Assembly (NCBI RefSeq): GCF_000374085.1
Contig: NZ_KB893542.1
Coordinates: 207 to 64,206, forward strand
Length of the DNA stretch: 64,000 bases
Reading direction: 5' to 3'
From: Spirosoma spitsbergense DSM 19989
GTDB lineage: Bacteria; Bacteroidota; Bacteroidia; Cytophagales; Spirosomataceae
Shown here: in pieces, positions 49,472 to 58,448 of the stretch
Position numbering within the stretch: position 1 is the first letter of the stretch
Layout: each line of letters opens with the position of its first letter
The notes under the pieces: model-generated
What the model was told of the DNA's origin: nothing
Databases searched by the model: none
Seen by the model: only the letters and a program-made list of their open reading frames with translations
Program-made: the position numbers and the translations under genes

Positions 49472-49903
49472 CTATTCTTCGCCTTGCTCCTGATAATCGC
49501 GCCGGACTACAAACTTTGTCCGAACGGGCAACTTTTGTGCGGCCAGACGCAGGGCTTCCATTCCCGTTGCCAGATCAACACCTGTCGCTTCGAACATAAT
49601 CGTTCCGGGTTTAACTACGGCTACCCAATACTCAGGGGCACCTTTACCCTTACCCATCCGTACTTCAGCCGGTTTCTTGGTAATTGGCTTATCGGGGAAA
49701 ATCCGAATCCAAACCTGACCTTCGCGTTTCATTGCTCTGGTTACGGAAATACGGGCAGCTTCAATTTGACGGGCGGTTATCCGGCCAGGCTCAAGCGATT
49801 TGATACCGAATGTACCGAAAGCAATTTCATGGCCGCGTGACGCAATGCCTGGAATCCTTCCTTTGTGCTGTTTGCGAAATCTTGTTCTTTTTGGCTGTAA
49901 CAT
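49472..49903 (-). CDS. rplP: 50S ribosomal protein L16
   Basis: 143 residues, starting [24 protein letters not shown] and containing [38 protein letters not shown]. It organises the A-site region of the large subunit. Located between rpsC and rpmC. Confidence 0.98.
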   Translation of the reverse strand: MLQPKRTRFRKQHKGRIPGIASRGHEIAFGTFGIKSLEPGRITARQIEAARISVTRAMKREGQVWIRIFPDKPITKKPAEVRMGKGKGAPEYWVAVVKPGTIMFEATGVDLATGMEALRLAAQKLPVRTKFVVRRDYQEQGEE

Positions 49904-49917
49904 AGCTCAATATCAGT

Positions 49918-50018
49918 TAATCAGTTAGCCAGTAGTTGAGTCAGTCAGTTATTAAGTCGGGGAACAAATTTTTTCTATTAATTTCCGACTGACAGACTGA
50001 TTGACTACCTGACTGAAT
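49918..50018. repeat. Degenerate inverted repeat between rpsC and rplP
   Basis: The gap is rich in CAGT/GTCA words on one side and ACTGACTG words on the other, forming a long imperfect inverted repeat around an AT-rich centre. A similar text lies at 7150-7262 before ispH. It has no coding capacity. Confidence 0.5.
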
Positions 50019-50897
50019 TTATCGTCTTGGTCCTCCACCGCCACGGTTACCACCGCCCTGGCCTCCGCCACCACGGTTACCACCGCCCTGGCCTCCACCA
50101 CCACGGTTGCCACCACGGTCATTTGCACCACGCTCACCCCGGCCACGACCACCGCGGTCATTGCCATCACGGTCACCACGAGGGCCACGGCGATCTCCAC
50201 GATCATTTGATGATGTAGAGCGCTCACCTGCCTGTGCCTGACTCATCATTGCTGCTGGGGATAAATCACGTTTTCCGTACACTTCACCTTTAAAAATCCA
50301 CACCTTAATGCCGATTTTACCATATACAGTTTGTGCTTCAGAAATAGCGTAATCAATATCAGCACGAAGCGTGTGCAGAGGGACACGTCCTTCCTTATAT
50401 TGCTCCGAGCGGGCAATTTCTGCTCCACCTAAACGGCCTGATACTTTTACTTTGATACCTTGTGCACCTACCCGAAGAGCTGATTGAATAGCCTGCTTCA
50501 TGGCACGACGGAACGAAATACGAGCCTGTAACTGCTGAGCAATTGCTTCGCCAACCAGTTTCGCATCAACTTCCGGGCGCTTGATCTCGAATATATTGAT
50601 CTGGACATCTTTGCCCGTGATCTTTTTTAATTCTTCTTTGATCTTATCTACTTCGCCCCCTCCCTTACCAATAACAATGCCCGGACGTGCCGTATGAATG
50701 GTAAGAGTAACACGTTTGAGGGTGCGTTCGATTACAACCCGTGCAATGGCACCCTTAGGGATACGGGCGGCTACATATTTACGGATCTTCTCGTCTTCAA
50801 CGAGTTTCTCTGCAAATTCTTTACCTCCGTACCAGCTTGACTCCCAGCCACGAACTATACCAAGTCGCAGGCCAATTGGATTTATCTTTTGTCCCAT
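50019..50897 (-). CDS. rpsC: 30S ribosomal protein S3 with Arg/Gly-rich C-terminal tail
   Basis: S3 proper covers residues 1 to about 215: [24 protein letters not shown], the KH domain with [18 protein letters not shown], and the C-terminal domain with [10 protein letters not shown]-like sequence ([15 protein letters not shown]). About 70 further residues are almost all Gly, Arg, Asn and Asp and end in [10 protein letters not shown] repeats, a disordered RGG-like tail. Total length is 292 residues. The tail is encoded by 30-bp tandem repeats. Located between rplV and rplP. Confidence 0.95.
   Translation of the reverse strand: MGQKINPIGLRLGIVRGWESSWYGGKEFAEKLVEDEKIRKYVAARIPKGAIARVVIERTLKRVTLTIHTARPGIVIGKGGGEVDKIKEELKKITGKDVQINIFEIKRPEVDAKLVGEAIAQQLQARISFRRAMKQAIQSALRVGAQGIKVKVSGRLGGAEIARSEQYKEGRVPLHTLRADIDYAISEAQTVYGKIGIKVWIFKGEVYGKRDLSPAAMMSQAQAGERSTSSNDRGDRRGPRGDRDGNDRGGRGRGERGANDRGGNRGGGGQGGGNRGGGGQGGGNRGGGGPRR
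50041..50100 (-). repeat. 30-bp tandem repeat encoding the rpsC tail
   Basis: Two adjacent 30-bp units (50041-50070 and 50071-50100) differ at a single base, and a decayed third begins at 50101. Each encodes ten residues of the Gly-rich tail, so copy-number change keeps the frame. Confidence 0.9.
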
Positions 50898-50900
50898 CTC

Positions 50901-51293
50901 TTAATTCTCGTTTTCAGGGGTTTCTGCTTCTGCTGATTCCAACAGGGGTTGCGCTGCGCTGTCAACCACGATGGTGATGTGATTGGAACGCTTCCGAATC
51001 CGATGACCACGACCCTGGGGGGCCGGGCGCAAACGCTTCAGCATGGGACCACCATCAACAAAAATAGTTTTTACATAAAGGTCAGCGTCTTCAATCCGCT
51101 CATCTTCATTTTTCTGCTGCCAGTTGGCAACGGCCGACAAAAGCACTTTCTGCAACACGTCGGCACCAGCCTGAGGCTGATATTTCAACAGGCCCAACGC
51201 CCGGCTAACGCGTTGACCACGAATCAGATCGGCGATTAACCGCATCTTACGGGGCGACGTGGGCACATCTTTAAGTTTTGCTACTGCTTCCAT
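50901..51293 (-). CDS. rplV: 50S ribosomal protein L22
   Basis: 130 residues, containing [29 protein letters not shown] and the exit-tunnel loop region [29 protein letters not shown]. The stop is 3 bp before rpsC. Located between rpsS and rpsC. Confidence 0.97.
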   Translation of the reverse strand: MEAVAKLKDVPTSPRKMRLIADLIRGQRVSRALGLLKYQPQAGADVLQKVLLSAVANWQQKNEDERIEDADLYVKTIFVDGGPMLKRLRPAPQGRGHRIRKRSNHITIVVDSAAQPLLESAEAETPENEN

Positions 51294-51302
51294 TTTTTTG
51301 GT

Positions 51303-51360
51303 TTTCGGTTTTGGTTCACGGTTTACAGTTCGCTAAAACCGTAAATCGAATACCGTAAAC
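51303..51360. repeat. Word-rich imperfect inverted repeat between rpsS and rplV
   Basis: CGGTTTT-type and AAAACCG-type words and TTTACGGT/ACCGTAAAC words pair imperfectly across a 70-bp gap. The words recur in the gaps before rpoA and rplQ. Confidence 0.4.
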
Positions 51361-51363
51361 TAC

Positions 51364-51642
51364 TTATCGTTTGCCCTTGTCTTTTTTTGCGGTGTGTCCA
51401 CGGAAGTTACGCGTTGGTGAGAACTCACCAAGTTTGTGACCAACCATGTTCTCCGTTACGTAAACCGGAATAAACTTGTTGCCGTTGTGAACAGCGAAGG
51501 TGTGGCCTACAAAATCCGGCGAAATCATCGAACGACGCGACCAGGTTTTGATGACCGATTTCTTGCCCGAGTCATTCTGTGTCTGAACTTTATTATCCAG
51601 ACGGAAATCAATATAGGGGCCTTTTTTGAGTGAACGTGCCAT
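51364..51642 (-). CDS. rpsS: 30S ribosomal protein S19
   Basis: 92 residues, starting [15 protein letters not shown] and containing [46 protein letters not shown]. It is part of the 30S head. Located between rplB and rplV. Confidence 0.98.
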   Translation of the reverse strand: MARSLKKGPYIDFRLDNKVQTQNDSGKKSVIKTWSRRSMISPDFVGHTFAVHNGNKFIPVYVTENMVGHKLGEFSPTRNFRGHTAKKDKGKR

Positions 51643-51651
51643 TTTTATCTG

Positions 51652-52476
51652 TTACTTTTTGCGTCGGCTAATAATCATGCTTTCAGATGCCTTGTTCTTG
51701 CTACGGGTTTTCTGACCTTTGGCAAACTGTCCATTGCGCGAACGTGGATGTCCACCGGATGCCCGGCCTTCACCACCACCCATTGGGTGATCGACTGGGT
51801 TCATAACCACGGCACGAACCCGGGGGCGACGACCTAACCAACGGCTCCGGCCAGCCTTACCCACTACTACGTTCATGTGATCCGGGTTGGATACAGAACC
51901 CACCGTTGCCATGCCTGCGCTCAGGACCCGGCGGGTTTCGCCTGAAGGCAAACGCAGGATAGCGTACTTGTCTTCACGACCAACCAACTGAGCGTATGTG
52001 CCAGCCGAACGGGCCATCGAACCGCCTTTTCCTGGTGTCAGTTCAATGTTGTGAACGATAGTACCGATAGGCATTGCAAACAGAGGCATTGCGTTACCAA
52101 CATCGGGCGTAACACCTTCGCCTGACTGAATGGTCTGACCTACAGTGATACCCTGTGGTGCAATGATGTAGCGTTTCTCGCCATCGGCGTATTGCACTAA
52201 AGAAATACGCGCCGAACGGTTTGGATCGTATTCTACAGTCAAAACTTCGGCTGTCTGGCCGACTTTATCGCGCTTGAAGTCAATAATACGGTAATGCCGC
52301 TTATGACCTCCTCCAATGTAGCGCATAGTGCGGTGACCTTCGTTGTTCCGGCCACCGGTTCTCTTAATGGGCTCCAGCAGACTCTTCTCTGGCTTGGAGG
52401 CTGTTATTTCCGCAAAGTCGGGTGCCACGCGAAAACGTGTACTCGGCGTTATTGGTCTTAGTTTTTTAACTCCCAT
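51652..52476 (-). CDS. rplB: 50S ribosomal protein L2
   Basis: 274 residues. The N-terminal RNA-binding domain has [27 protein letters not shown], and the C-terminal peptidyl-transferase region has [11 protein letters not shown]-like sequence ([24 protein letters not shown]). Located between rplW and rpsS. Confidence 0.98.
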   Translation of the reverse strand: MGVKKLRPITPSTRFRVAPDFAEITASKPEKSLLEPIKRTGGRNNEGHRTMRYIGGGHKRHYRIIDFKRDKVGQTAEVLTVEYDPNRSARISLVQYADGEKRYIIAPQGITVGQTIQSGEGVTPDVGNAMPLFAMPIGTIVHNIELTPGKGGSMARSAGTYAQLVGREDKYAILRLPSGETRRVLSAGMATVGSVSNPDHMNVVVGKAGRSRWLGRRPRVRAVVMNPVDHPMGGGEGRASGGHPRSRNGQFAKGQKTRSKNKASESMIISRRKK

Positions 52477-52506
52477 GACTGATTTATTGGTAGAGCTAGG
52501 CTCGGT

Positions 52507-52794
52507 TTACAGGTCTGCGTAAATATCGATTACTTCGCCCTCTGCAACCGTAACGATTGCTTTTTTCGTAGTTGGGGTCTTACCCGATACAACACGTCCA
52601 TTGATATTCTTGCTGCGCTTCTTTCCGTACACACGGAAGGTGTTAACAGCTTCAACGTTTACGCCGTACATTTTCTCGATGGCTTTGCCAATTTCGAGTT
52701 TGTTGGCCTTCAATTCGACCTCAAAAGCATATTTCCCCTGCTTGTTCAGGCCCGTCATTTTCTCCGTGACGATTGGTCGTTTCAGTATGCTCAT
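52507..52794 (-). CDS. rplW: 50S ribosomal protein L23
   Basis: 95 residues, starting MSILKRPIVTEKMTGLNKQGKYAFEVE, with NKLEIGKAIEKMYGVNVEAVNT. It is the docking site for SRP and trigger factor at the tunnel exit. Three base pairs separate it from rplD. Confidence 0.97.
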   Translation of the reverse strand: MSILKRPIVTEKMTGLNKQGKYAFEVELKANKLEIGKAIEKMYGVNVEAVNTFRVYGKKRSKNINGRVVSGKTPTTKKAIVTVAEGEVIDIYADL

Positions 52795-52797
52795 GGT

Positions 52798-53427
52798 TTA
52801 TTTGTCGAACAAGGTTTGAATGGTTGACAAAGCTCCTTCGCTAATAAGCAGTTGATCGGCATTCATCAGGTCATAGGTGTTTACCTGCGAAGCGGTAGTT
52901 ACTTTTGCCTTCTGTACGTTCCGGCTGGATAGAACAACATTCAGGTTCACATCGGGCAGGATGAGTAACGTTTTGCGGCCCGTTAGGTTCAGATCATTCA
53001 GAAACTGAATGTAATCTTTCGTGCGGGGTGCCTCAATTGTGATGTTGTCAATAACCGAAATTTTTTCTGCCTTTGCTTTCACGGCATATGCCGACTGACG
53101 GGCAAGCGATTTCACCTTTTTATTCAGTTTGAAACTATAATCACGGGGACGTGGGCCAAAAATAGTACCACCACCTATAAATACAGGGGACTTGGCACTA
53201 CCTGCACGCGCACCGCCCGTACCTTTTTGTTTCTTCAGTTTGCGGGTCGAGTGAGCATTTTCAGCCCGTTCTTTCGCTTTATGCGTTCCCTGACGCTGGT
53301 TGGCCAGGTATTGTTTCACGTCGAGGTAAATCGCGTGCTGGTTCGGTTCGATTCCGAAAACCTCTTCCGGCAGAGTGACCTTTTTGCCTGTGTCCTCGCC
53401 TTTGCTGTTATATACGATTACTTCCAT
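52798..53427 (-). CDS. rplD: 50S ribosomal protein L4
   Basis: 209 residues. The long tunnel loop is visible (GTHKAKERAENAHSTRKLKKQKGTGGARAGSAKSPVFIGGGTIFGPRPRDYS). In enterobacteria L4 represses its own operon by attenuation, which is relevant to the structured leader upstream of rplC here. Located between rplC and rplW. Confidence 0.98.
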   Translation of the reverse strand: MEVIVYNSKGEDTGKKVTLPEEVFGIEPNQHAIYLDVKQYLANQRQGTHKAKERAENAHSTRKLKKQKGTGGARAGSAKSPVFIGGGTIFGPRPRDYSFKLNKKVKSLARQSAYAVKAKAEKISVIDNITIEAPRTKDYIQFLNDLNLTGRKTLLILPDVNLNVVLSSRNVQKAKVTTASQVNTYDLMNADQLLISEGALSTIQTLFDK

Positions 53428-53430
53428 GAC

Positions 53431-54051
53431 CTATTTCTCGATAATAACGTATGAATTTTTAGCTCCGGGAACCGAACCACTCACAACGAGCAAATTCTGC
53501 TCAGGCATAACCCGTAAGACACGCAGGTTCTGAACCTTTACGCGGTTACCGCCCATGCGGCCACCCATACGAATACCTTTGAACACGCGCGACGGAAAGG
53601 AGCAGGCACCAATCGAACCTGGGTGACGACCCCGGTTATGCTGACCGTGGGTTTGACCACCCACACCACCGAATCCATGACGCTTTACAACACCCTGGAA
53701 ACCACGACCTTTCACTGTGCCAACAACGTCAACGAAGTCCAACTCAGTAAATACATCGGCAACCGTGAGTGTTGCTCCCAAACTTAACTCCTGCTCAAAT
53801 TCTTTGAATTCGACCAGTTTACGCTTGGGGGTAGTACCAGCCTTTTTAAAGTGGCCAATCTCCGGTTTGTTACTGTGCTTCTCTTTCTTGTCGCCATAAC
53901 CCAGCTGCACAGCTGTGTAGCCATCTTTCTCGATGCTACGAACTTGTGTTACGACACAGGGACCCGTCTCAATCACTGTACATGCCAGAGCCTGCCCGTC
54001 CGCATTGTACACGCTGGTCATCCCGATTTTCTTGCCAATTAAACCAGACAT
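53431..54051 (-). CDS. rplC: 50S ribosomal protein L3
   Basis: 206 residues, starting [19 protein letters not shown], with [47 protein letters not shown] near the peptidyl-transferase centre. It is the first gene of this ribosomal cluster; rpsJ, which normally precedes it, is absent. Two -7 boxes and an attenuator-like leader lie upstream. Confidence 0.98.
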   Translation of the reverse strand: MSGLIGKKIGMTSVYNADGQALACTVIETGPCVVTQVRSIEKDGYTAVQLGYGDKKEKHSNKPEIGHFKKAGTTPKRKLVEFKEFEQELSLGATLTVADVFTELDFVDVVGTVKGRGFQGVVKRHGFGGVGGQTHGQHNRGRHPGSIGACSFPSRVFKGIRMGGRMGGNRVKVQNLRVLRVMPEQNLLVVSGSVPGAKNSYVIIEK

Positions 54052-54123
54052 TTTTGTTTGTTTAAAGTAAGCAGGTAAAAAATTAGGTAAATATTCCCCG
54101 ATTCAAATCGCTGAATGGGGCCG

Positions 54124-54131
54124 CAAATGTA
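54124..54131 (-). promoter_or_regulatory. Proximal -7 promoter box of the ribosomal operon
   Basis: Reads TACATTTG on the minus strand, 73 nt before rplC and downstream of the leader terminator, so it would bypass attenuation. A small hairpin at 54096-54120 (CCCC/GGGG-type stem) lies in the resulting leader. No good -33 TTG is visible. Confidence 0.5.
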
Positions 54132-54188
54132 GGCAAATAATCAGGAGAATCCTATATGTGCTTAACAATCAGGCCCGGAAATGACATT

Positions 54189-54217
54189 AAAAAAGGCCGG
54201 ATGCACAGCATCTGACC
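54189..54217 (-). terminator. Leader terminator (attenuator) upstream of rplC
   Basis: On the minus strand GGTCAGATGC and GCATCCGGCC form a 10-bp stem with one mismatch, one G-U pair and a 3-nt loop, followed by six T residues. It is 138 bp upstream of rplC. Two upstream segments can pair with its arms instead: CATCTGAC (54272-54265) with GTCAGATG (54216-54209), and ATGCACGGC (54247-54239) with GCTGTGCAT (54209-54201). Confidence 0.65.
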
Positions 54218-54265
54218 TTGAATGACACATAAAGCCAAGCCGTGCATGGTTTATTTGCCGAAAAG

Positions 54266-54301
54266 TCAGATGTGGTTTCTGTTGTAGACCTTCATCTTCA
54301 T
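54266..54301 (-). CDS. Putative 11-residue leader peptide
   Basis: A short ORF reading MKMKVYNRNHI and ending in TGA, 35 nt downstream of the distal -7 box. Its last two codons and stop lie inside CATCTGAC, the segment that can pair with the terminator arm. A ribosome at the stop codon would therefore block that pairing and favour termination. Translation is not proven and no homologue is claimed. Confidence 0.4.
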   Translation of the reverse strand: MKMKVYNRNHI

Positions 54302-54335
54302 ATGTCATCAACTCGTTGTTCTGAGTTTGGGACTG

Positions 54336-54343
54336 CAAAAGTA
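54336..54343 (-). promoter_or_regulatory. Distal -7 promoter box of the ribosomal operon
   Basis: Reads TACTTTTG on the minus strand, an exact match, about 290 nt upstream of rplC. It would produce the leader RNA containing the short ORF and the attenuator. The -33 region is T-rich without a clear TTG. Confidence 0.55.
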
Positions 54344-54449
54344 TAGAATTGCCGGGAGAAAAGAAAAAATATTTTAAAGAAAGTTTATCAACCAGGCTTC
54401 TGTCGGGCAATTATGTTCCATTTATCAGGACTGTGGATAATCCTTCATT

Positions 54450-54507
54450 CCCCCATAAATGAACAAATCCCGGTTAACACTAACCGGGATTTGTTCATTT
54501 ATGGGGG
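54450..54507. terminator. 27-bp perfect hairpin after sdhB
   Basis: Perfect 27-bp arms at 54450-54476 and 54481-54507 with a 4-nt loop, 10 bp past the sdhB stop. It most likely ends sdhCAB and insulates the ribosomal operon leader. There is no long T-run after the stem. Confidence 0.75.
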
Positions 54508-54517
54508 CAGTACTCAA

Positions 54518-55276
54518 TCAACCCTGTACATTTTCGGTAGTTAACTGGGCACCTAAGTACTCACGGTTCATACGGGCAATATGGTCAAGCGAAATTGATT
54601 TTGGACATTCAACAGAGCAGGCACCCGTAAACGAGCAGGCTCCAAATCCTTCAGCATCCATTTGTGCAACCATACGTTCTGCCCGCTCTTTGTGTTCGGC
54701 TTTACCTTGCGGTAAAATGGCTAACTGCGATACTTTAGCCGACACAAACAGCATTGCTGATGCATTTTTACAGGCGGCCACACAGGCACCACAACCAATA
54801 CAGGCTGCGGCATCCATTGCCTCGTCGGCAATGCTACGTGGAATAAGGATTTCGTTAGCATCAGGTGCAGAACCGGTATTGACCGATACATACCCACCTG
54901 CCTGGATAACGCGGTCAAAAGCAGTCCGGTCAACCATCAAATCTTTAATGACCGGAAAAGCCCGCGCCCGCCAGGGCTCTACCACAATGGTATCGCCATC
55001 GCTAAACGACCGCATGTGTAGCTGACAGGTGGTCGCACCCGTTTGGGGGCCGTGGGGACGGCCATTAATGTACATCGAACACATACCACAGATGCCCTCC
55101 CGGCAGTCGTGGTCGAAAGTAACGGGGTCTTCTCCTTTCCGGGTCAACGAATCGTTTAATACGTCGAACATCTCCAGGAATGACATGTCTTCTGAGACAT
55201 TGTCTAGCTGGTACTCCACCAGTTTTCCGGCCGCATTACTACTCTTTTGTCTCCAGACCTTTAAATTGATCTTCAT
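54518..55276 (-). CDS. sdhB: Succinate dehydrogenase/fumarate reductase iron-sulfur subunit
   Basis: A 252-residue electron-transfer subunit. The [2Fe-2S] site is [27 protein letters not shown]. The second half holds [11 protein letters not shown] and [15 protein letters not shown], the ferredoxin-like ligands of the other clusters. It links SdhA to SdhC and the menaquinone pool. It follows sdhA after 95 bp, a gap occupied by a repeat element with the same core as the one before rplQ. Confidence 0.97.
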   Translation of the reverse strand: MKINLKVWRQKSSNAAGKLVEYQLDNVSEDMSFLEMFDVLNDSLTRKGEDPVTFDHDCREGICGMCSMYINGRPHGPQTGATTCQLHMRSFSDGDTIVVEPWRARAFPVIKDLMVDRTAFDRVIQAGGYVSVNTGSAPDANEILIPRSIADEAMDAAACIGCGACVAACKNASAMLFVSAKVSQLAILPQGKAEHKERAERMVAQMDAEGFGACSFTGACSVECPKSISLDHIARMNREYLGAQLTTENVQG

Positions 55277-55290
55277 TTTTGACGGATTTA

Positions 55291-55365
55291 TGCGGTTCCC
55301 CGCCGGGATTTATGGTTTACTGCCGCCAGTCCACTAATGCGACGGGCAAGTATAAATCATAAATC
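55291..55365. repeat. Hairpin-plus-core repeat element before sdhB (copy 2)
   Basis: Arms at 55307-55319 and 55353-55365 pair over 13 bp with one mismatch. The core TGCGGTTCCCCGC starts at 55291 and is followed by GGGATTT, matching 25 of 28 positions of the element before rplQ (38966). The core ends 14 nt before the sdhB ATG, against 13 nt at rplQ. Confidence 0.7.
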
Positions 55366-55371
55366 CATCAT

Positions 55372-57309
55372 TTATTTATAACTTCTTTGTGTCAGTTTTA
55401 CGTTTTCAAACTCAAGCATTTCCTTGTTGAGTAATTCGGGCATATTTTCACCCTGAAACTCCCAGGCGGCTACGTAGGCATAATCGGCATCATCACGAAG
55501 TGCTTCACCGTCGGGCGTCTGGTATTCTTCCCGGAAGTGCCCGCCACAGGATTCATTCCGGTTCAGCGCATCATCGATCATCAGTTCGCCTAACTCGATA
55601 AAATCAGCTACACGCGATGCCTGCTCCAAAGCCTGATTCATCTCCTCTGGTCCGCCCAGTATCTTCACATTCGACCAGAACTCCTTCTTTAACTCCTGGA
55701 TTTTCTGCTTGGCAATCTGCAATCCTTCTGCATTACGCGACATACCACAGTATTCCCACATGATATGACCCAATTCCTTGTGCAGTTCATCTACAGGTCG
55801 CTCTCCTTTAATGGATAAAAGCCGGTTGATCTGAAGATTTATTTTTTCCTCCGCTTCTTTAAAGACGGGAGAATCAACGGGAATCTTGTCCGCTGGACCG
55901 ATAGTTGCCAGATAATCACCAACAGTGTAAGGAATCACGAAGTAACCATCAGCCAAGCCCTGCATAAGGGCTGAAGCACCAAGTCGGTTGGCACCGTGGT
56001 CGGAGAAATTAGCTTCGCCGAGGGCATATAGACCCGGAACGCTGGTCATCAGATTGTAATCTACCCACAAGCCACCCATCGTGTAGTGAACGGCGGGGTA
56101 AATCATCATTGGCAATTCGTACGGATTTTCGCCAGTGATCTTTTCGTACATCTCAAAGAGGTTGCCGTACTTGGCCTCAATCGTTTTCTGACCGTCACGC
56201 TTGATTGCATCGGCAAAATCCAGATAAACAGCCAGTCCCGTTTTACTTACGCCCCGGCCTTCATCGCAGACATATTTGGCATTTCGAGAAGCTACATCGC
56301 GTGGCACGAGATTACCAAAAGCAGGGTATTTGCGTTCTAGAAAATAATCCCGGTCGGCTTCAGCCAAATCGGTCGGTTTCATCTGACCTTTCTGGATTTT
56401 CTCCGCATCTTCTTTTGATTTGGGTGCCCACACTCGTCCGTCATTCCGCAACGATTCCGACATCAGGGTCAGTTTCGACTGGTAATGACCGGATACGGGA
56501 ATACAGGTCGGGTGAATCTGGGTAAAGCAGGGATTGGCGAAGGCCGCTCCTTTTTTATGTGCCCGCCAGGCCGCCGTAACATTGCTACCCATTGCATTGG
56601 TTGACAGGTAAAACACGTTACCATATCCACCGGTGCAAAGTAGTACTGCATGCCCTGAATGCGATTCTATTTTGCCCGTAATAAGATTACGGGTAACGAT
56701 ACCCCGTGCTTTACCATCCTGAACAACCAGGTCCAGCATTTCGGTGCGAGGATACAATTTGACTTTTCCGTTAGCTACCTGGCGGCTGAGGGATGAATAG
56801 GCACCCAACAGCAATTGCTGACCTGTTTGGCCACGAGCATAAAATGTACGGGAAACCTGCGCTCCACCAAAAGACCGATTCGCTAACGTGCCGCCGTATT
56901 CACGGGCGAAAGGAACCCCCTGCGCTACACACTGGTCAATAATGTTGACACTCACTTCGGCTAACCGGTGTACGTTACCTTCGCGGGAACGGTAGTCACC
57001 ACCTTTTATGGTGTCGTAGAATAGCCGGAACACGCTGTCGCCGTCATTCTGGTAGTTCTTAGCCGCATTGATTCCTCCCTGAGCCGCAATGGAGTGTGCC
57101 CTGCGGGGACTATCCTGGAAGCAAAACGCTTTGACGTTGTAGCCCAGTTCTGCCAGCGATGCTGCTGCTGAAGCGCCAGCCAGACCCGTTCCTACTACGA
57201 TTATATCGTATTTCCGCTTATTGGCTGGATTGACCAGTTTTAATGCGAACTTTTGCCGTGACCATTTTTCGGCTAGCGGACCTGCAGGGATTTTAGATTC
57301 CAGTTTCAT
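55372..57309 (-). CDS. sdhA: Succinate dehydrogenase/fumarate reductase flavoprotein subunit
   Basis: The catalytic FAD subunit, 645 residues, of the SdhA/FrdA form found with a single five-helix SdhC. The FAD-binding GTGLAGAS lies at 40-47. The covalent flavin His72 is in [10 protein letters not shown]. The substrate and proton-transfer region includes [22 protein letters not shown], and later [46 protein letters not shown]. Gene order sdhC-sdhA-sdhB is the Bacteroidota/Bacillus type. Confidence 0.97.
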   Translation of the reverse strand: MKLESKIPAGPLAEKWSRQKFALKLVNPANKRKYDIIVVGTGLAGASAAASLAELGYNVKAFCFQDSPRRAHSIAAQGGINAAKNYQNDGDSVFRLFYDTIKGGDYRSREGNVHRLAEVSVNIIDQCVAQGVPFAREYGGTLANRSFGGAQVSRTFYARGQTGQQLLLGAYSSLSRQVANGKVKLYPRTEMLDLVVQDGKARGIVTRNLITGKIESHSGHAVLLCTGGYGNVFYLSTNAMGSNVTAAWRAHKKGAAFANPCFTQIHPTCIPVSGHYQSKLTLMSESLRNDGRVWAPKSKEDAEKIQKGQMKPTDLAEADRDYFLERKYPAFGNLVPRDVASRNAKYVCDEGRGVSKTGLAVYLDFADAIKRDGQKTIEAKYGNLFEMYEKITGENPYELPMMIYPAVHYTMGGLWVDYNLMTSVPGLYALGEANFSDHGANRLGASALMQGLADGYFVIPYTVGDYLATIGPADKIPVDSPVFKEAEEKINLQINRLLSIKGERPVDELHKELGHIMWEYCGMSRNAEGLQIAKQKIQELKKEFWSNVKILGGPEEMNQALEQASRVADFIELGELMIDDALNRNESCGGHFREEYQTPDGEALRDDADYAYVAAWEFQGENMPELLNKEMLEFENVKLTQRSYK

Positions 57310-57328
57310 AATTCAATTGTGAAGTGTG

Positions 57329-57367
57329 AATGGGCGAATGACAGGATGAGACAATCATTCGCCCATT
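57329..57367. repeat. Inverted repeat between sdhC and sdhA
   Basis: Perfect 13-bp arms at 57329-57341 and 57355-57367 around a 13-nt spacer, filling the sdhC-sdhA gap. Confidence 0.65.
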
Positions 57368-57373
57368 TACTAA

Positions 57374-58069
57374 TTAGATTATATGGTGAACCTGTAAATA
57401 CACGTAAATAGGCATGGAGGCAAAAGCCGCCGGTATGATAATGGCAAAGAAATATTTACCCAGAAACTCAATAATGGGCGTGTATTTCCTGTGCCTGATA
57501 CCCAACGTCTGAAAACCGCTCTGGAAACCATGCGCCAGGTGATATCCTACAGCTACCATGCATATAACGTACAATACTACGTACCAAAGTTCGCCAAAGG
57601 CTGCCTGCACAACTGAGTAAAGGTCTTTGTATTCTTTACCATCATATTCAGCCATGGGTACTGACCCAAAGTGCATTTCGTACCAGAACGTACGCATATG
57701 GATAATGATGAACAACAACAGTACAGTTCCCAGAATACCCATGTTGCGCGACGACCAATCACTATTGGCTTCGGGCCTGCTGTACGCGTATTTGACGGGA
57801 CGGGACGACTGATTATAGCGGGTAAGAATAAACGCCATCAGTGCGTGGACCAGAATAGACGTGTAAAGCAAATACGAAACTGTCATGATAAGCGGGTTGT
57901 GCGTCATGAAGTACGTGTACTCGTTGAAGGCGCGACCGCCATCTCCTTTAAATAGCTGCAAATTGCCAGCCATGTGAATAATTAAAAAACTACTCAGAAA
58001 CAGCCCTGTCAGTGACATAATGACCTTGCGGCCAAGCGAGCTGGATAGTGTTTGTGTTACCCAAGCCAT
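57374..58069 (-). CDS. sdhC: Succinate dehydrogenase cytochrome b subunit
   Basis: A 231-residue membrane anchor with five predicted helices, the cytochrome b558 type that binds two hemes and replaces separate SdhC and SdhD. Candidate heme-ligand histidines are in FLIIHMAGNLQLF, ILVHALMAFI, IHMRTFWYEMHFG and YHLAHGFQSGFQTLG. Menaquinone reduction is inferred from the family. It is the first gene of sdhCAB and has a strong promoter upstream. Confidence 0.95.
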   Translation of the reverse strand: MAWVTQTLSSSLGRKVIMSLTGLFLSSFLIIHMAGNLQLFKGDGGRAFNEYTYFMTHNPLIMTVSYLLYTSILVHALMAFILTRYNQSSRPVKYAYSRPEANSDWSSRNMGILGTVLLLFIIIHMRTFWYEMHFGSVPMAEYDGKEYKDLYSVVQAAFGELWYVVLYVICMVAVGYHLAHGFQSGFQTLGIRHRKYTPIIEFLGKYFFAIIIPAAFASMPIYVYLQVHHII

Positions 58070-58448
58070 ATGGTGAACGACACGAAATTTTAGTGTAAAT
58101 AATTGAACAGAAGCCTAATTAAACGGCGCGTCAAAGCTAAATCACAAACGGCAGGGAAACAACATTAAGCACCTTTATCACGCTGTTTGTAACTTATTTT
58201 TGCACGCAAACCAAATAACTAAACCCTGTATTTTTTCAACAGCCTGTTTGATTTAATGGTTTTACGAATAACAACTTTTTAAAAAATAATGAACGACAGA
58301 GCAGATTCCTGAACGGTTCTTTTTTCTCCCGGCTATAAATCACTGACGGTAAGATTTTTACGGCTAAACATCACTTTCCCTTTTTGAACAACGTCAATAA
58401 TGGCTCTAATTTGCACCTGCTTGGATTTAATCACCAACTAGTATTTAC
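58070..58448. other. Intergenic region between sdhC and fabD
   Basis: About 379 bp between divergent genes. It holds the sdhCAB promoter, a plus-strand TATTTTTG box at 58195-58202 and a weaker TTG-N19-CTAATTTG candidate for fabD (58384-58413). No gene or structured RNA is evident. Confidence 0.45.
58132..58162 (-). promoter_or_regulatory. Promoter of sdhCAB
   Basis: On the minus strand TTG at 58162-58160 and TAGCTTTG at 58139-58132 are 20 nt apart, a full consensus match, 63 nt upstream of the sdhC ATG. Confidence 0.65.

Noticed and set aside
50041-50110. Regular 30-bp repeats suggesting a CRISPR array
   Set aside because: The units are tandem without spacers and encode the Gly-rich tail of S3 in frame.
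54162-54410. An 82-codon minus-strand frame in the rplC leader
   Set aside because: It spans the distal promoter box and the terminator hairpin, so its 5' part would not be transcribed from that promoter. The 11-codon ORF in another frame fits the structure better, although this longer frame cannot be fully excluded.
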